Of a stretch of DNA of 64,000 bases, positions 44,838-53,610 are shown piece after piece. This stretch comes from Symsagittifera roscoffensis. Lineage: Eukaryota; Xenacoelomorpha; Acoela; Convolutidae. Each line of letters opens with the position of its first letter. Position 1 is the stretch's first letter. The DNA is taken from NCBI RefSeq assembly GCF_963678635.1, contig NW_026971292.1, forward strand, positions 27,490 to 91,489, in the 5' to 3' direction. The translations under genes were made by a program, and so were the position numbers. Under the pieces are notes generated by a model, which saw only the letters and a program-made list of their open reading frames with translations, was not told the DNA's origin and did no database searches.

Positions 44838-46070
44838 GCGGATTAGTAGCTTTTTTAATTGTTTTTTGGTTTTTTGTTCCTTTTTCTATTCTTTTTTTGG
44901 TTTTTTGTTCGGCTTTTTGTCTTTTACCCGTTTTTTATCCCCTTTACTTGGTTAGCTAGGCCTCGTTCGGAGAGCGTACCAGGAAATTTTTCTCGAGTTT
45001 TCTTAAAAAGCTATCACAGTACAACCGGAAGATTTACACGTTCCCGCTGAACCGTACCACTGGTATTCTAGAATGGAAATGTAGTCCGGAGCTGTGACAA
45101 GTGGGTTCGATCCCGTAGTCTTGATATCGTAAGAACACCCAGGAGTGCCATAAAAACACTATGTAACAGTTGCCTACTCAAGTCACATATGAGGCTAAAG
45201 AAAAATAGGCCCTAGAACCATTGGCTCAAGAGTCAGGGACACTATCTCTTGTGTTTTTCTACCTCAAACGATTGGAGCCAGTTCGGTTCACTTGCGACAT
45301 GAGACTAAAACCTTTATTACAGCTTGAAGGCCACTACCAAAATACCCCCCCCCCCCCCCACCACTCTAGAAAATAAGAACGTCCCCATACTTAGGTCTCA
45401 AAAAACCCAAATCACGCAAACGCCGTTAAAAACAGGGTCGGAACAATCCGTATAGTTACTTTTTATTAGACAGTGGAACTTTGATCCATTTCAGATGGAT
45501 CAACCTAAAACTTGCCTCACCTCAATATAATAAAATAAAACACACTCAAAAAATTTAAATTGGGTACTCACATACCGGCACACTCTAGAATTTGGATAAT
45601 TATATCAATAAGTAACTCCAGAATAACTAAGGAATTAAATTTTGACTCGGGGAGTTTTAATTAAGAAGTTCCAGTTTGAGAAATGAGTTCTGACTTGAGA
45701 AATAAGTTTTTGGGGCTGGACCATTGGGAGACTTTGGTTGTCTACTTTTCCACCGAAGTTTCACTCTGGTCCACTTCTAATTCGTTTCCTCGTTGTTCGT
45801 AATCACTCTGCCTTTTGTTTCAAACAAGACAGCTTGTAACACTCGACCGGAAGAAACATATTGACGGAAAATAAAGCTAGGTTCTAAGACGACTGGCCAA
45901 CGTCTAAACAGAGCTCTACATGCTTTTCACCGTCTCTACCAAGCCAGTTATTTTGTTGGTCTTTTCAACATTGGGTCGACAAAAACGTTATTGTTCTCCG
46001 GCTTCGACCAGAACGCTCAAATTAACTTAATTACATGCAGAAATAGTGAGCTCTTGGCTGGGTCTCAGTA
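44838..46070 (-). repeat. LTR, unit 3, truncated
   Basis: Same sequence as the left half of units 1 and 2, with T-rich end at 44,863, GGGTTCGATCCC near 45,108 and the longest poly-C tract (45,345-45,359). Identity to unit 1 ends at GGGTCTCAGTATC (46,060-46,072), after which the sequence is element C cassette. Confidence 0.8.
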
Positions 46071-46643
46071 TCCTGCCATTCCCTCCTGGATTATCAGATC
46101 CCTCAGGTTCGTCATCAGGAATACCTTTTCTTCTTTTGACCTTTTCCTTTCTTCTGAGTCATATTCCCCGCGAGTTAATCCCATCATGCACCAGGCGAAC
46201 CTCAGTTGTAATTCGGTTCTCACGCAAGGTACTGCCATGAGAGCGTGTATTCTCGGCGTAGTCCTCAAATCCTCTTCAAATTACCTCAACACCACTGCTT
46301 TCCATGGAAGGCTCACTAATTACTCGGTCGTTTCCGCCTGCATCTCAGTCCCGTACGCCTTCTGCTTGAGGGTGATGCCTTGCAACATCGTTTCCAGATA
46401 ACCTTCTATGGCACTCTTGTCTTCCAGAGCCATCACATACCCTCTAGATGAGTTTCGGTATTCCAACATCGCCATGTATCCACCGGCGGGTTCATCTATC
46501 GACACAGTCTCCGACACTGTCAGTCGGTTATACTCCACTGGTACAAGTTGTCCTGCGACACTTCCCTTTCCGTGGTTCATGGGAGTTGGTTTAAAGTCTT
46601 TCATGGTAATTTCTCCACATTGGCTGAGTATCTCGATTTCCAA
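46065..46643 (-). pseudogene. Cassette C7, truncated, element C
   Basis: Two frames, 46,320-46,643 (LEIEILSQCGEITMKDFKPT; QLVPVEYNRLTVSETVSI; GYMAMLEYRNSSRGYVMALE) and 46,065-46,268 (HALMAVPCVRTELQLRFAWC; EKVFLMTNLRDLIIQEGMAGY region). The last residues match the start of C8 in element A only weakly, then the LTR of unit 3 takes over. No known domain. Confidence 0.6.
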
Positions 46644-46665
46644 GGTTGCTCCAGTCAGAGTGCGG

Positions 46666-48381
46666 TCACTCCTTTTGGATTTGTAACCTGTTGACTTTAT
46701 CTGTTGACTTTATTGTTACCATTGCTACATCAGTTAACATTCTGTCCGTGCCAGGCAATTGATAATCACCTTGTCTCAAATCCATGGCCTCTTCGACTCG
46801 TTTTCTTTTCGCTGAATTGACAGCTCTTATTGATATCTCCGAATCCACCTTCGTCTTTCCTGCTCTCCTCGGTATCACTTTGCTGCCTAATTTCATTTTC
46901 ATCTCGTTGATCTTATCGATCACCAGTTTCGATCGCATCGTTCCTTTCCTAGTCCTTGACAGATACACCACTTCTCCTTTACCCTCCTGCGGTGTCATCT
47001 TGATGGGAGAGCTCGCCTCACTTTTGTCAGTGGCTGAGTCAATCAACAACTCACTCAATCTCCTTTCACACTCATCAAGTTTGTTGAGGACTTCCCGCAT
47101 CAATGGTCGGTTGAGACCCACTTTCAAAATAGACTGAGTACCGTAGCTCTGAACTACTGTCCAGACTTCTTCCATGAACACCACTCTGTCCAATTTACAT
47201 CCCGTCCTATTCTCATGGTCTCGGTGATGCACTTCCCACTCTTCTTCGGGCAACGTTCCCAAGAAAGGTACTCTGGCAGCGCCTTCTATTCTTCTTCTCC
47301 TCGGTGATTCCATGAGGAGTCTTTGTTCGTTATCTTTTGAATTGCCCGGAGAGCTGCTCTCCGGCAAATTCCATTCCATTTCCATAAAGGCCGACGGAGT
47401 TTCCAGTGTCGAAGTGCCCTCGTCTGCTGGCTCAGCCGCTTCCAACGCATCCGCATTATTCTCAAAGTCACTGAGGAAATTGAAATCCAGGCTGGATATT
47501 CCTCCTGTCGATGCCTTGTCGTCTTCCCTGTCAGCTTGATCGTTACCTTGTTGCATGGGTTCCTCCGTTCGACGGCTTCCTCCCTGCCCATCATCTCCTT
47601 CTGATGTATCTTTTTTCGAGCTTGAGGTTCCTTGCTTTTCTCTCTCGGCCCATTCCAGAAATTTTGGTATGATCAGTATGCCGGCCAATTTATCTTCCTC
47701 CTCTCCATCGACCACTTTGATTTCCTCACAGCTGAAGGGTGCCAGGAAGGTTCTAGTCCGCAACGTTCCTCCCACTGTTACTCCCTGCTTCACACTGTTC
47801 AAAATCAGGGAGGCCTCAGGTACTTCGGCTCTGCCTCTCATTCTCATGGGCGCTAGGTGTAATTCCGCCCATTCCGCGTCAAACGCTCCAGGCTTCGGAG
47901 TCGCGGCGTTGCTTATTCGCCTTCTCTTCGCTTGTACCGTGTAGGCAAATTGCGTGTATTGTAGCACGGCGGCATTCCTCCCCACAAAGTATCGATCCAT
48001 CGTTTCCACGAATTTCCCTACCCTCCTTTCATTGGTTTCAAACGCTCTTAGTCTAGGAGTTTGTACTACGGAGACTGCTCCGAGCAACATCCTTCTTATC
48101 AGAGGGAATTCAGGGATTTCCTCTGGCAGCTTTTCGTAATCACCCCAATCTTTCGTCTCTTCTCTCACCTTGTGATATGCTGCAGTGAGACGAGGAACTC
48201 TGGTCATTTCACCATTCGTCTTATCATAGGGTCTTAGATTCCAGAGCTTCGGAAACACCTTGATGTGCCCTCTCTCTACTTCTCCCATGCGATCACGGAA
48301 AAGATCGTCAAAGTTGATGACTGTCATTTCTGCTTCTGATATTTTCGCAAATAAAAGATCTTCGCTCATGAGCTCCCGCAA
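46666..48381 (-). CDS. Cassette C6, 571 codons, unknown protein, element C
   Basis: The longest open frame of the cassette. It lies in the same frame as C4 and C5, so the ATG at 48,381 is probably internal: a TGA just before it separates NW from EQDVLRE, where element A has KWVEQRELRR. Layout: a conserved N-terminal part (MSEDLLFAKISEAEMTVINF), a globular middle, a low-complexity acidic Ser/Asp/Glu part near residues 245-300, then the conserved block ESPRRRRIEGAARVPFLGTL and PEEEWEVHHRDHENRTG near 355-390, and a basic C-terminal part (KRKRVEEAMDLRQGDY). The end at 46,666 is a frameshift into C7, not a natural stop. Function unknown. Confidence 0.6.
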   Translation of the reverse strand: MRELMSEDLLFAKISEAEMTVINFDDLFRDRMGEVERGHIKVFPKLWNLRPYDKTNGEMTRVPRLTAAYHKVREETKDWGDYEKLPEEIPEFPLIRRMLLGAVSVVQTPRLRAFETNERRVGKFVETMDRYFVGRNAAVLQYTQFAYTVQAKRRRISNAATPKPGAFDAEWAELHLAPMRMRGRAEVPEASLILNSVKQGVTVGGTLRTRTFLAPFSCEEIKVVDGEEEDKLAGILIIPKFLEWAEREKQGTSSSKKDTSEGDDGQGGSRRTEEPMQQGNDQADREDDKASTGGISSLDFNFLSDFENNADALEAAEPADEGTSTLETPSAFMEMEWNLPESSSPGNSKDNEQRLLMESPRRRRIEGAARVPFLGTLPEEEWEVHHRDHENRTGCKLDRVVFMEEVWTVVQSYGTQSILKVGLNRPLMREVLNKLDECERRLSELLIDSATDKSEASSPIKMTPQEGKGEVVYLSRTRKGTMRSKLVIDKINEMKMKLGSKVIPRRAGKTKVDSEISIRAVNSAKRKRVEEAMDLRQGDYQLPGTDRMLTDVAMVTIKSTDKVNRLQIQKE

Positions 48382-48393
48382 TACGTCCTGCTC

Positions 48394-49089
48394 TCACCAG
48401 TTCAGCGCACTACCGTCCACTGCTGATATGAGGTTCAGGTGCAGCACCGACCTCCTGTATGCTTCCACCTTGACATCAGGGAACGCAAACGTGAATGCTG
48501 GTCCATAAATCACTGTCACAAACTCTGTGGCTCCCCTGATCAACGCTAAGGGATCGGTCCTCATAGCCAAGCTTAGATCAGTTAGTAGGGGCATGCCCTC
48601 AACGTGTCGTCTCACGTCTTCCTCCCTCTCAATCGTATCATCCTCTCCCGTTCCAAAGCGATTTTGCTGCAAGAGATACTGGACAAGAGTGTGTCTCAGA
48701 TCTCTTATCTTATTCCACGAGTCTGTGGCCTTCTTCACATCAAATTTCTTCACATTCTCTATCATCCGTTCCGGGTAACGTGTCAGTTTCATTAGTCCTC
48801 CCAAGTTTCCATGGGTAATCGCAACCAATGTTAGAAGCCTATCTAGCCGCAAGTTCTGGATTCATTCGGTGAGTAGCATCACCGGTCCCTTCACGAAGCT
48901 CTCTGCTCCAAACGTCACGAACAAGGCTAGTAGTTCCACAATCGACACTTCCACTACTGCTTGGAGGAATTCTTTTATCAAGTATCGAGAGAGTTTTGAG
49001 TAGACTTTTGCCAAGAAGGACGCGGTCCATCCGGCTCCCCGCCCTTCCAGCATGCTATCAGTCCGTTCAAAGCCTTCTTCTCCCTTCAC
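48394..49089 (-). pseudogene. Cassette C5, element C
   Basis: Two pieces in one frame, 48,862-49,089 and 48,394-48,852, split by a TGA (LLTE-stop-IQNLRL; element A has a sense Glu codon at this place). It is in the same frame as C4 upstream and C6 downstream. Conserved stretches are GAESFVKGPVMLL, LRLDRLLTLVAITHG and MPLLTDLSLAMRTDPLALIR. Predominantly helical in composition. No family recognised. Confidence 0.6.
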
Positions 49090-49098
49090 CTTCTCAGT

Positions 49099-50553
49099 TC
49101 AGAAAGTTTCCAGGGTAACTTGGCACACTCTGTGTACGAAATTGGCTGTCTTTTCTCCAGCATTCTCTGCCAGGTTCACCTCCTTTAACAAATAGGCATG
49201 GATCTTCTTGATCGTTACTGGGCCTTGCTCAAAAGCATCCGCCCCCAATGCCATTACTCGAGGAGTTAGATGTAGCCACTGATTAGCCTCTGGTTTGGTT
49301 CTCAAAACCATCGCCTCCAAGTGAGCTCTAGTCTCCTGAGAATTTTTCCTTCTCTCTTTTTCTCCTGCTGCTTCCATTCCTCGGAACCATAAGTCGTTCG
49401 ACATCGCTACGATCATTCGATGGTCGTCGCCCATTCCCGGTTTCAGTTTGAGCTGTCGACTGAAGTCGGACAGTTCCAACCCCAGCACCTCGTCCAGCAC
49501 CAGCATGTGTAGCGCATGGTCCTTGAATCCTCTCAAGGCGTTTGAGATATCCGACCACACCGCAGGTAGCTCAGCCCTGAGTGGTCTCAGGTTCTCCATC
49601 TCTATCATGCGATTTGGGGCCGATATGAATACATCATATTTCCTTTCCGAAAGCAAGGCCACGATCGCATACACGAATTTCAGTCCATCCGGGAGATGTG
49701 CATACCCCGGAGACAGCGCGAACACTACTCTCGGTGTCGTCTTGGTGAAGGATCCCTCCTTCATCGCATCCACCACCTCACCCATTGACTCGAGGATGTC
49801 TTTTATTGCTGGCCATACAGCATTTTCTGCCGTTGTAAGCTCTCTGAGTCGGCTCAGAAAACCTCTACTGTGTAAATGGTCGTGGATGCCAGCAAACACG
49901 ATCGTGATTGGGTTCATATCCGTCTGTCTTTGCACTCCGATAGCCATTGACACGGATTGCAGTAGGTCCAGATCGACCGCTGCCAACATAATAACGTCCG
50001 GCCAAAACAGGGACTTGGAAGTGTGTACGAACTCTGAATTCGCTACTATCATAATCTTGGCCTTCCTCATTTCTGCTTTGACGTACGCGGCGAAGATGGT
50101 CTCATCTTTCTTTATCGCTTTCAATTCGCCGTATCTTTGGGCATCACCTTCCTGATTCACTTGCTTCGCGTATACTCTTTCTTTCACATGACCTGGGGGT
50201 GTGTTCAACTGCCTGAACATCTTCACATGTTGTCCAATCGGCGCCCTGGTTATCAGAAATCTTCCAGGTCTCACTTCTCGATTCCCCGCATCGTGATTCA
50301 ATTTTACGTCTTGTAACGGTCGGGCGTTCACTGGTCCCATTGTGTTATTAGAGGGCAGTCCCTCTACGTCAGTAAACCTCAAGGCAGTTGTAGAGCTGAA
50401 GTTTATGCCAGCCGCTATCAACCAGTCCACTCCTGTTATCGAGTACAATCCGCTGACCGATAAACTTGATCCATTCAGCATCCTCATGGCATCCGCTGCG
50501 AAGCTCACCGTCTGAAGGGTCATCTTCATCAGGTCATCCTTGTATATGTGCAA
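49099..50553 (-). CDS. Cassette C4, 484 codons, with degenerate SGNH-like segment, element C
   Basis: Residues 1-100 are conserved with element A (YSITGVDWLIAAGINFSSTT). Residues 165-240 read KIMIVANSEFVHTSKSLFWP, IMLAAVDLDLLQSV, PITIVFAGIHDHLHSRGFLS. The pattern of a hydrophobic strand, GxxD, and a following helix resembles block III (GxND) of SGNH hydrolases, with His in place of Asn. There follow VVFALSPGYAHLPDGLKFVY, DVFISAPNRMIEME and PAVWSDISNALRGFKDHALH, then VLDEVLGLELSDFSR. The frame upstream shifts from C3, and a TGA ends it at 49,099, after which C5 continues in the same frame. The catalytic set is not complete, so an enzyme activity is not claimed. Confidence 0.6.
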   Translation of the reverse strand: MHIYKDDLMKMTLQTVSFAADAMRMLNGSSLSVSGLYSITGVDWLIAAGINFSSTTALRFTDVEGLPSNNTMGPVNARPLQDVKLNHDAGNREVRPGRFLITRAPIGQHVKMFRQLNTPPGHVKERVYAKQVNQEGDAQRYGELKAIKKDETIFAAYVKAEMRKAKIMIVANSEFVHTSKSLFWPDVIMLAAVDLDLLQSVSMAIGVQRQTDMNPITIVFAGIHDHLHSRGFLSRLRELTTAENAVWPAIKDILESMGEVVDAMKEGSFTKTTPRVVFALSPGYAHLPDGLKFVYAIVALLSERKYDVFISAPNRMIEMENLRPLRAELPAVWSDISNALRGFKDHALHMLVLDEVLGLELSDFSRQLKLKPGMGDDHRMIVAMSNDLWFRGMEAAGEKERRKNSQETRAHLEAMVLRTKPEANQWLHLTPRVMALGADAFEQGPVTIKKIHAYLLKEVNLAENAGEKTANFVHRVCQVTLETF

Positions 50554-50578
50554 TGGAGAAGGTATTAGAGAGCTCCTG

Positions 50579-51523
50579 TTAGGGCGTCTTTCCTCTCGAC
50601 TGTTCCTTGTCGTCTCCGACCTCGTGTCCGACCTCGTGACCTCGCCCTAGTCTCCTCCTAGGAGTAATGGTCCTCCTCATTGGCGCTTCTCCCAACCTAT
50701 CTTGAACGTCTGTTCTTTGACCTGGTTCGCTAGAGCTCTGCTGTCTATAGTTCGTCACGGCCGGGACCGTCCCCAAGCGTGTTTCCAGGCTAAGAGGCAC
50801 AAAGGGGGTAATCACAGGCTTGTTCAATGCTCCCTCCTCCTTTAGCACTCCTGTGTCAAAGAGTTCTACTTCCAACGCATCCAATCGCTCTTGGAAGACT
50901 CTGTTCAACCAAGCCTGTCCTTCTGTATTATCGAAGTGGATGCCGTCCGTAGTCAGCCTGGCCTGATCCATAGCTCTCAACTCATGTTCGATGTCCATGA
51001 GGATCATCCTTCCGGCATTCCGACTTGCGAGATTCCTTAGGATGTTATTCCGCCTGACTACTCCTTCGTTGTACCTTCTCACTGTTGCAGTCGAACTCCT
51101 CGCATTCATTGGCACAGTGCAAACGGTCAGTATCGCGCAGTTGAACTTCTGCCAGAGAGTAGTAAACAAGCACACCATCATTGATTCCCATAGTGCTTCC
51201 TCCTCATCCGAGCTTCTCGAGATGTTATTTGTCCCAACTAGGATCATTACATTAGGGATTCTCCCTGGGTTCATCAACTCCACCATCCAAAATAAGTGGG
51301 CTATAGTCGCGCCTCCGAAATCCGTCACCGTGGTGACCCAAGAGGTCCTCAAGCCATCACCGTGGTGACCCAAGTTCGTGAGTACTCTGACTAAGCTATC
51401 TCCCAGTATCAGATGCAATGTCCCTAGCGGTGGTTGCTGCAGGTTCACTGCCGGGTTCCAAGTCGCTCGATTGAAGCAAGCTCTCGGATCCGCCTCCGGA
51501 ACTCCCATGAAGTTATATTTCAA
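50579..51523 (-). CDS. SGNH/GDSL-type hydrolase domain (C3), element C
   Basis: The 314-codon frame has the SGNH blocks in order: block I LILGDSLVRVL with the nucleophile Ser at residue 43, block II Gly in TDFGGATI (70-71), block III LVGTNNIS with Asn at 99, and block V TTDGIHFD with Asp 193 and His 196. Spacing suits the family, whose members are esterases, lipases and acetylhydrolases. SGNH domains are known in some non-LTR and LTR elements, where their substrates are unclear. Residues 1-34 are conserved linker (ADPRACFNRATWNPAVNLQQ). An 18-base direct repeat (51,327-51,344 and 51,357-51,374) adds ten residues between blocks I and II. The C-terminal 100 residues are Arg-rich and probably disordered. 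It was likely part of a longer polyprotein. Confidence 0.8.
   Translation of the reverse strand: MKYNFMGVPEADPRACFNRATWNPAVNLQQPPLGTLHLILGDSLVRVLTNLGHHGDGLRTSWVTTVTDFGGATIAHLFWMVELMNPGRIPNVMILVGTNNISRSSDEEEALWESMMVCLFTTLWQKFNCAILTVCTVPMNARSSTATVRRYNEGVVRRNNILRNLASRNAGRMILMDIEHELRAMDQARLTTDGIHFDNTEGQAWLNRVFQERLDALEVELFDTGVLKEEGALNKPVITPFVPLSLETRLGTVPAVTNYRQQSSSEPGQRTDVQDRLGEAPMRRTITPRRRLGRGHEVGHEVGDDKEQSRGKTP
51327..51374. repeat. Short tandem duplication inside the SGNH coding region
   Basis: TCACCGTGGTGACCCAAG occurs at 51,327 and 51,357, a period of 30 bases. It duplicates ten codons in frame, giving the sequence SWVTTVTD after an earlier related GHHGDGLR. No counterpart visible in element B. 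Confidence 0.75.
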
Positions 51524-51543
51524 CTGATTGTTCTTCTGTACAT

Positions 51544-52245
51544 CTATACACGTGACACTTTCTTTGCCGGCACCTTTCGTATCTTCCTCTCTGGGACCTT
51601 AGAGCTTCCCATTGGTGGCGCTGCGTCGCTAACTCCCTGTCTGGTCATCACGCTTTGGGAGAGCCGTACTCTGCCCGTATCGTCAATCGTTCCATAGGGT
51701 GCAGTCACCCCGGAACCTGGCGTATTCTTGTTGGCGATCAGTCGTCCAGCTGTCTCTATCAGCTTCCTCACCGTTTATTCCACGACTGGGTCACCCAAGG
51801 TGTCACTCGGGTCCGGGATCGTCACTCGACCTGTTGTTGTCGGGGGTCTCGTTTCCGTTGTCTGAATCATCTCTCAAGGCGTCAAGAGCTCCATCGGGGA
51901 CTGCCCACGAGGAATACTCCTTGCAGTTATCGCTTTTTCCACGGCTGTAGTCAATGCCGCCCGTTCCGATCGCTCCTTGTAGTCCCGCCTCAAGCGCTCA
52001 AATTCTTCACCCTGCTTTTTGTTGCAGTCTTCAAACAATCTCTTCCACATGTCTCTGTCTTCCTCCATAATGAGCATGGTCTTAGTCACTTCATCCAGCT
52101 CCTTCCTGGTCCTTTCCAGCTCATCTTTCATCCCATCCAAATCTTGCATGGTTTGGTTTGTTTGAACACCTTGTTCTACTTTCGCCCTCTTCGGTGGCAC
52201 AGCTATTCTCAGTGGTGAACTAGACGAGGCAGCCTCGCTGTTCAT
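51544..52245 (-). pseudogene. Cassette C2, coiled coil, element C
   Basis: The frame 51,874-52,245 gives 123 codons with a likely nuclear-targeting type basic patch (PPKRAKVEQ) and a coiled coil near residues 33-95 (DELERTRKELDEVTKTMLIM; DRDMWKRLFEDCNKKQGEEF). A TGA and later a TAA interrupt, then 51,544-51,771 continues in the same frame (LIETAGRLIANKNTPGSG). A frame change leads to C3. Coiled-coil regions near the start suggest oligomerisation. Function unknown. Confidence 0.6.
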
Positions 52246-52262
52246 CTCCTGATGGATTCTCC

Positions 52263-52628
52263 TCAGCCCAGGCTTGGGCTTGGAGGGAAAGACATTTCAC
52301 CTGGTTGATAAGTCCTAGAACTTCCCAATCCAGGCTCATTCGCCAAGTCACTCCCTGAGAGAGCCCCGTTTCTCCACCTCATCATTCTCATGTTCGGGCG
52401 GTCTAGTACTCCCCTCTCTCCGTATGCTGCCATCAATAGGACTTCCGTGGGGCGGTCCCCACGGTTGTCATGCCCCAAGATGTTTATCAGGGCGGTCAGC
52501 AACATGACTGCCGCTGGGTCCTCCAGAGCGAAGTCTCGATCCATTAGCCGACGATAGATCGCATCTATCATCGGTCCTATATATGCCTCTGCCAGGTCCA
52601 TCAATTCATCCAAGTTGAAGTTGTCCAT
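52263..52628 (-). CDS. Cassette C1, N-terminal part, element C
   Basis: The frame starts with ATG at 52,628 (MDNFNLDELMDLAEAYIGPM), preceded by AT-rich spacer, so this is the best candidate for the start of the cassette polyprotein. Conserved in A and B as a helical domain: IDAIYRRLMDRDFALEDP, AVMLLTALINILGH. It ends in a frameshift to C2; element A shows that the two belong together (SGHALAREPGL there, SGSDLANEPGL here). No family recognised. Confidence 0.6.
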   Translation of the reverse strand: MDNFNLDELMDLAEAYIGPMIDAIYRRLMDRDFALEDPAAVMLLTALINILGHDNRGDRPTEVLLMAAYGERGVLDRPNMRMMRWRNGALSGSDLANEPGLGSSRTYQPGEMSFPPSPSLG

Positions 52629-52629
52629 T

Positions 52630-53019
52630 CTCTTCTCAGGTTTGATTTGATTCTATTCCATGATTTAACTCAAGTGAGCAATTAAACGATCAATCAGGAT
52701 CTAGAAAAGAGGTCACAATATCACACTTGTCAGTCTCACCTTAATTTCTCGTTAAAATTTATTTAAAAACAGCCAGATAAAAAGATTTTGATCCTAAAAT
52801 TTATTAAAATCAATCGGTCTCTAAAATTTTGGAATTCGACCTAAGATTGGACAGTCAAACTTTGGATCTATTCCTAAGATCGTTATTCAGTTGTTCGTGG
52901 TCACTAACTCCTTCTTACCCAGGACCTTAATAGCATAACACATAACATAACATAACATAACACACATTACCTACTTTAGTCTGACAACCTGTCGCATGTC
53001 ACCTTAACTCAGCCTATAC
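52630..53019. other. Spacer between ORFx and cassette, element C, with ATAAC repeats
   Basis: About 390 bases, AT-rich, no gene. An (ATAAC)n-type microsatellite of about six units lies at 52,933-52,961. This is the place to look for a second promoter or a splice acceptor for the cassette. Confidence 0.5.
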
Positions 53020-53610
53020 TTAAGTAATATTTCTTATGAAGTATACTTGTATATAAGTATGAGAGAAGATTACGTGTATGAGCGCGTACAGTTCTCGAGG
53101 ATGCAGTCGTCCTCTGTTCGGGTCATACACTGGAAGCGAAAGCTCCTTCACATCCCTTTCCACGAGGAAGTCTGTCAATCTCGTCACGGACAAGACTAGG
53201 TTTTCTGGGTCCACGTGCCGCTCCTCAGTCGCCCGTGTCACTAAAGACATAGGTATTTTCCCGGTATCTGTGACGCCGCCGGAGGTAAGGCTGCTACGCC
53301 CCCTATTCCTGGTCTTTGCTTCCAAACTAATTCTATGTTTTTATATTCTCTCTTAAAATCTGCCGCTAACGCTGTCCTAAAACTCATGTCTGCTGTGATT
53401 GCTACCGCACATGTTCTATTTGTGAGTATGAAATCACTGTCTGTTAGTATTATGCTACTTGAATATTCATTTGGTAAGTTAAAATTTGACTCAACTACCC
53501 TCCCTATGTCAGGTTTCTTAGGTTCTTCGCCTGTTTCTGCTTCTAAGTCTCCTGTCTCTCTTGCTATTATTATTTTTTTTTATTATCAAGTTTTCAGTGT
53601 GGGTAAGTCC
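53020..53610 (-). pseudogene. ORFx, element C
   Basis: The C-terminal 101 codons are open (53,020-53,325): RHVDPENLVLSVTRLTDFLV, ELSLPVYDPN, LHPRELYALIHVIF. The N-terminal part is read in other frames at 53,330-53,600: SDFILTNRTCAVAITADMSF, ADFKREYKNIELVWKQRPGI. Joined, about 190 codons. It lies between the pol tail and the cassette, as in A and B. No domain or signal peptide recognised. Confidence 0.6.

Larger units (their letters stand above)
36201..46070 (-). mobile_element. Tandem array: LTR / C9 / LTR / C9 / partial LTR
   Basis: The T-rich LTR end recurs at 36,213, 40,828 and 44,863, giving units of about 4.6 and 4.0 kb. Units 1 and 2 are close to identical apart from a 160-base LTR deletion (near 42,147) and a 412-base coding deletion (near 44,563) in unit 2. 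The joint between the LTR end and the middle of the cassette (C8) is the same at 40,805-40,815 and 44,828-44,838. The rearranged joint therefore formed once and was then amplified. Unit 3 stops in mid-LTR at 46,070, where element C cassette begins. Confidence 0.8.

Noticed and set aside
49448-50155. Plus-strand open frame of 235 codons opposite C4
   Set aside because: Antisense shadow of C4. No conservation with the corresponding strand of element A.
52900-52975. Splice acceptor or promoter for the cassette in the ATAAC-repeat spacer
   Set aside because: AT-rich sequence gives many candidate sites; nothing is conserved between A, B and C spacers that I could point to.
46000-53000. Host gene cluster with a secreted or lysosomal GDSL esterase
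   Set aside because: The same gene order follows pol in three separate elements, the ORFs lack introns and signal peptides, and LTR sequence flanks them, so they belong to the element.
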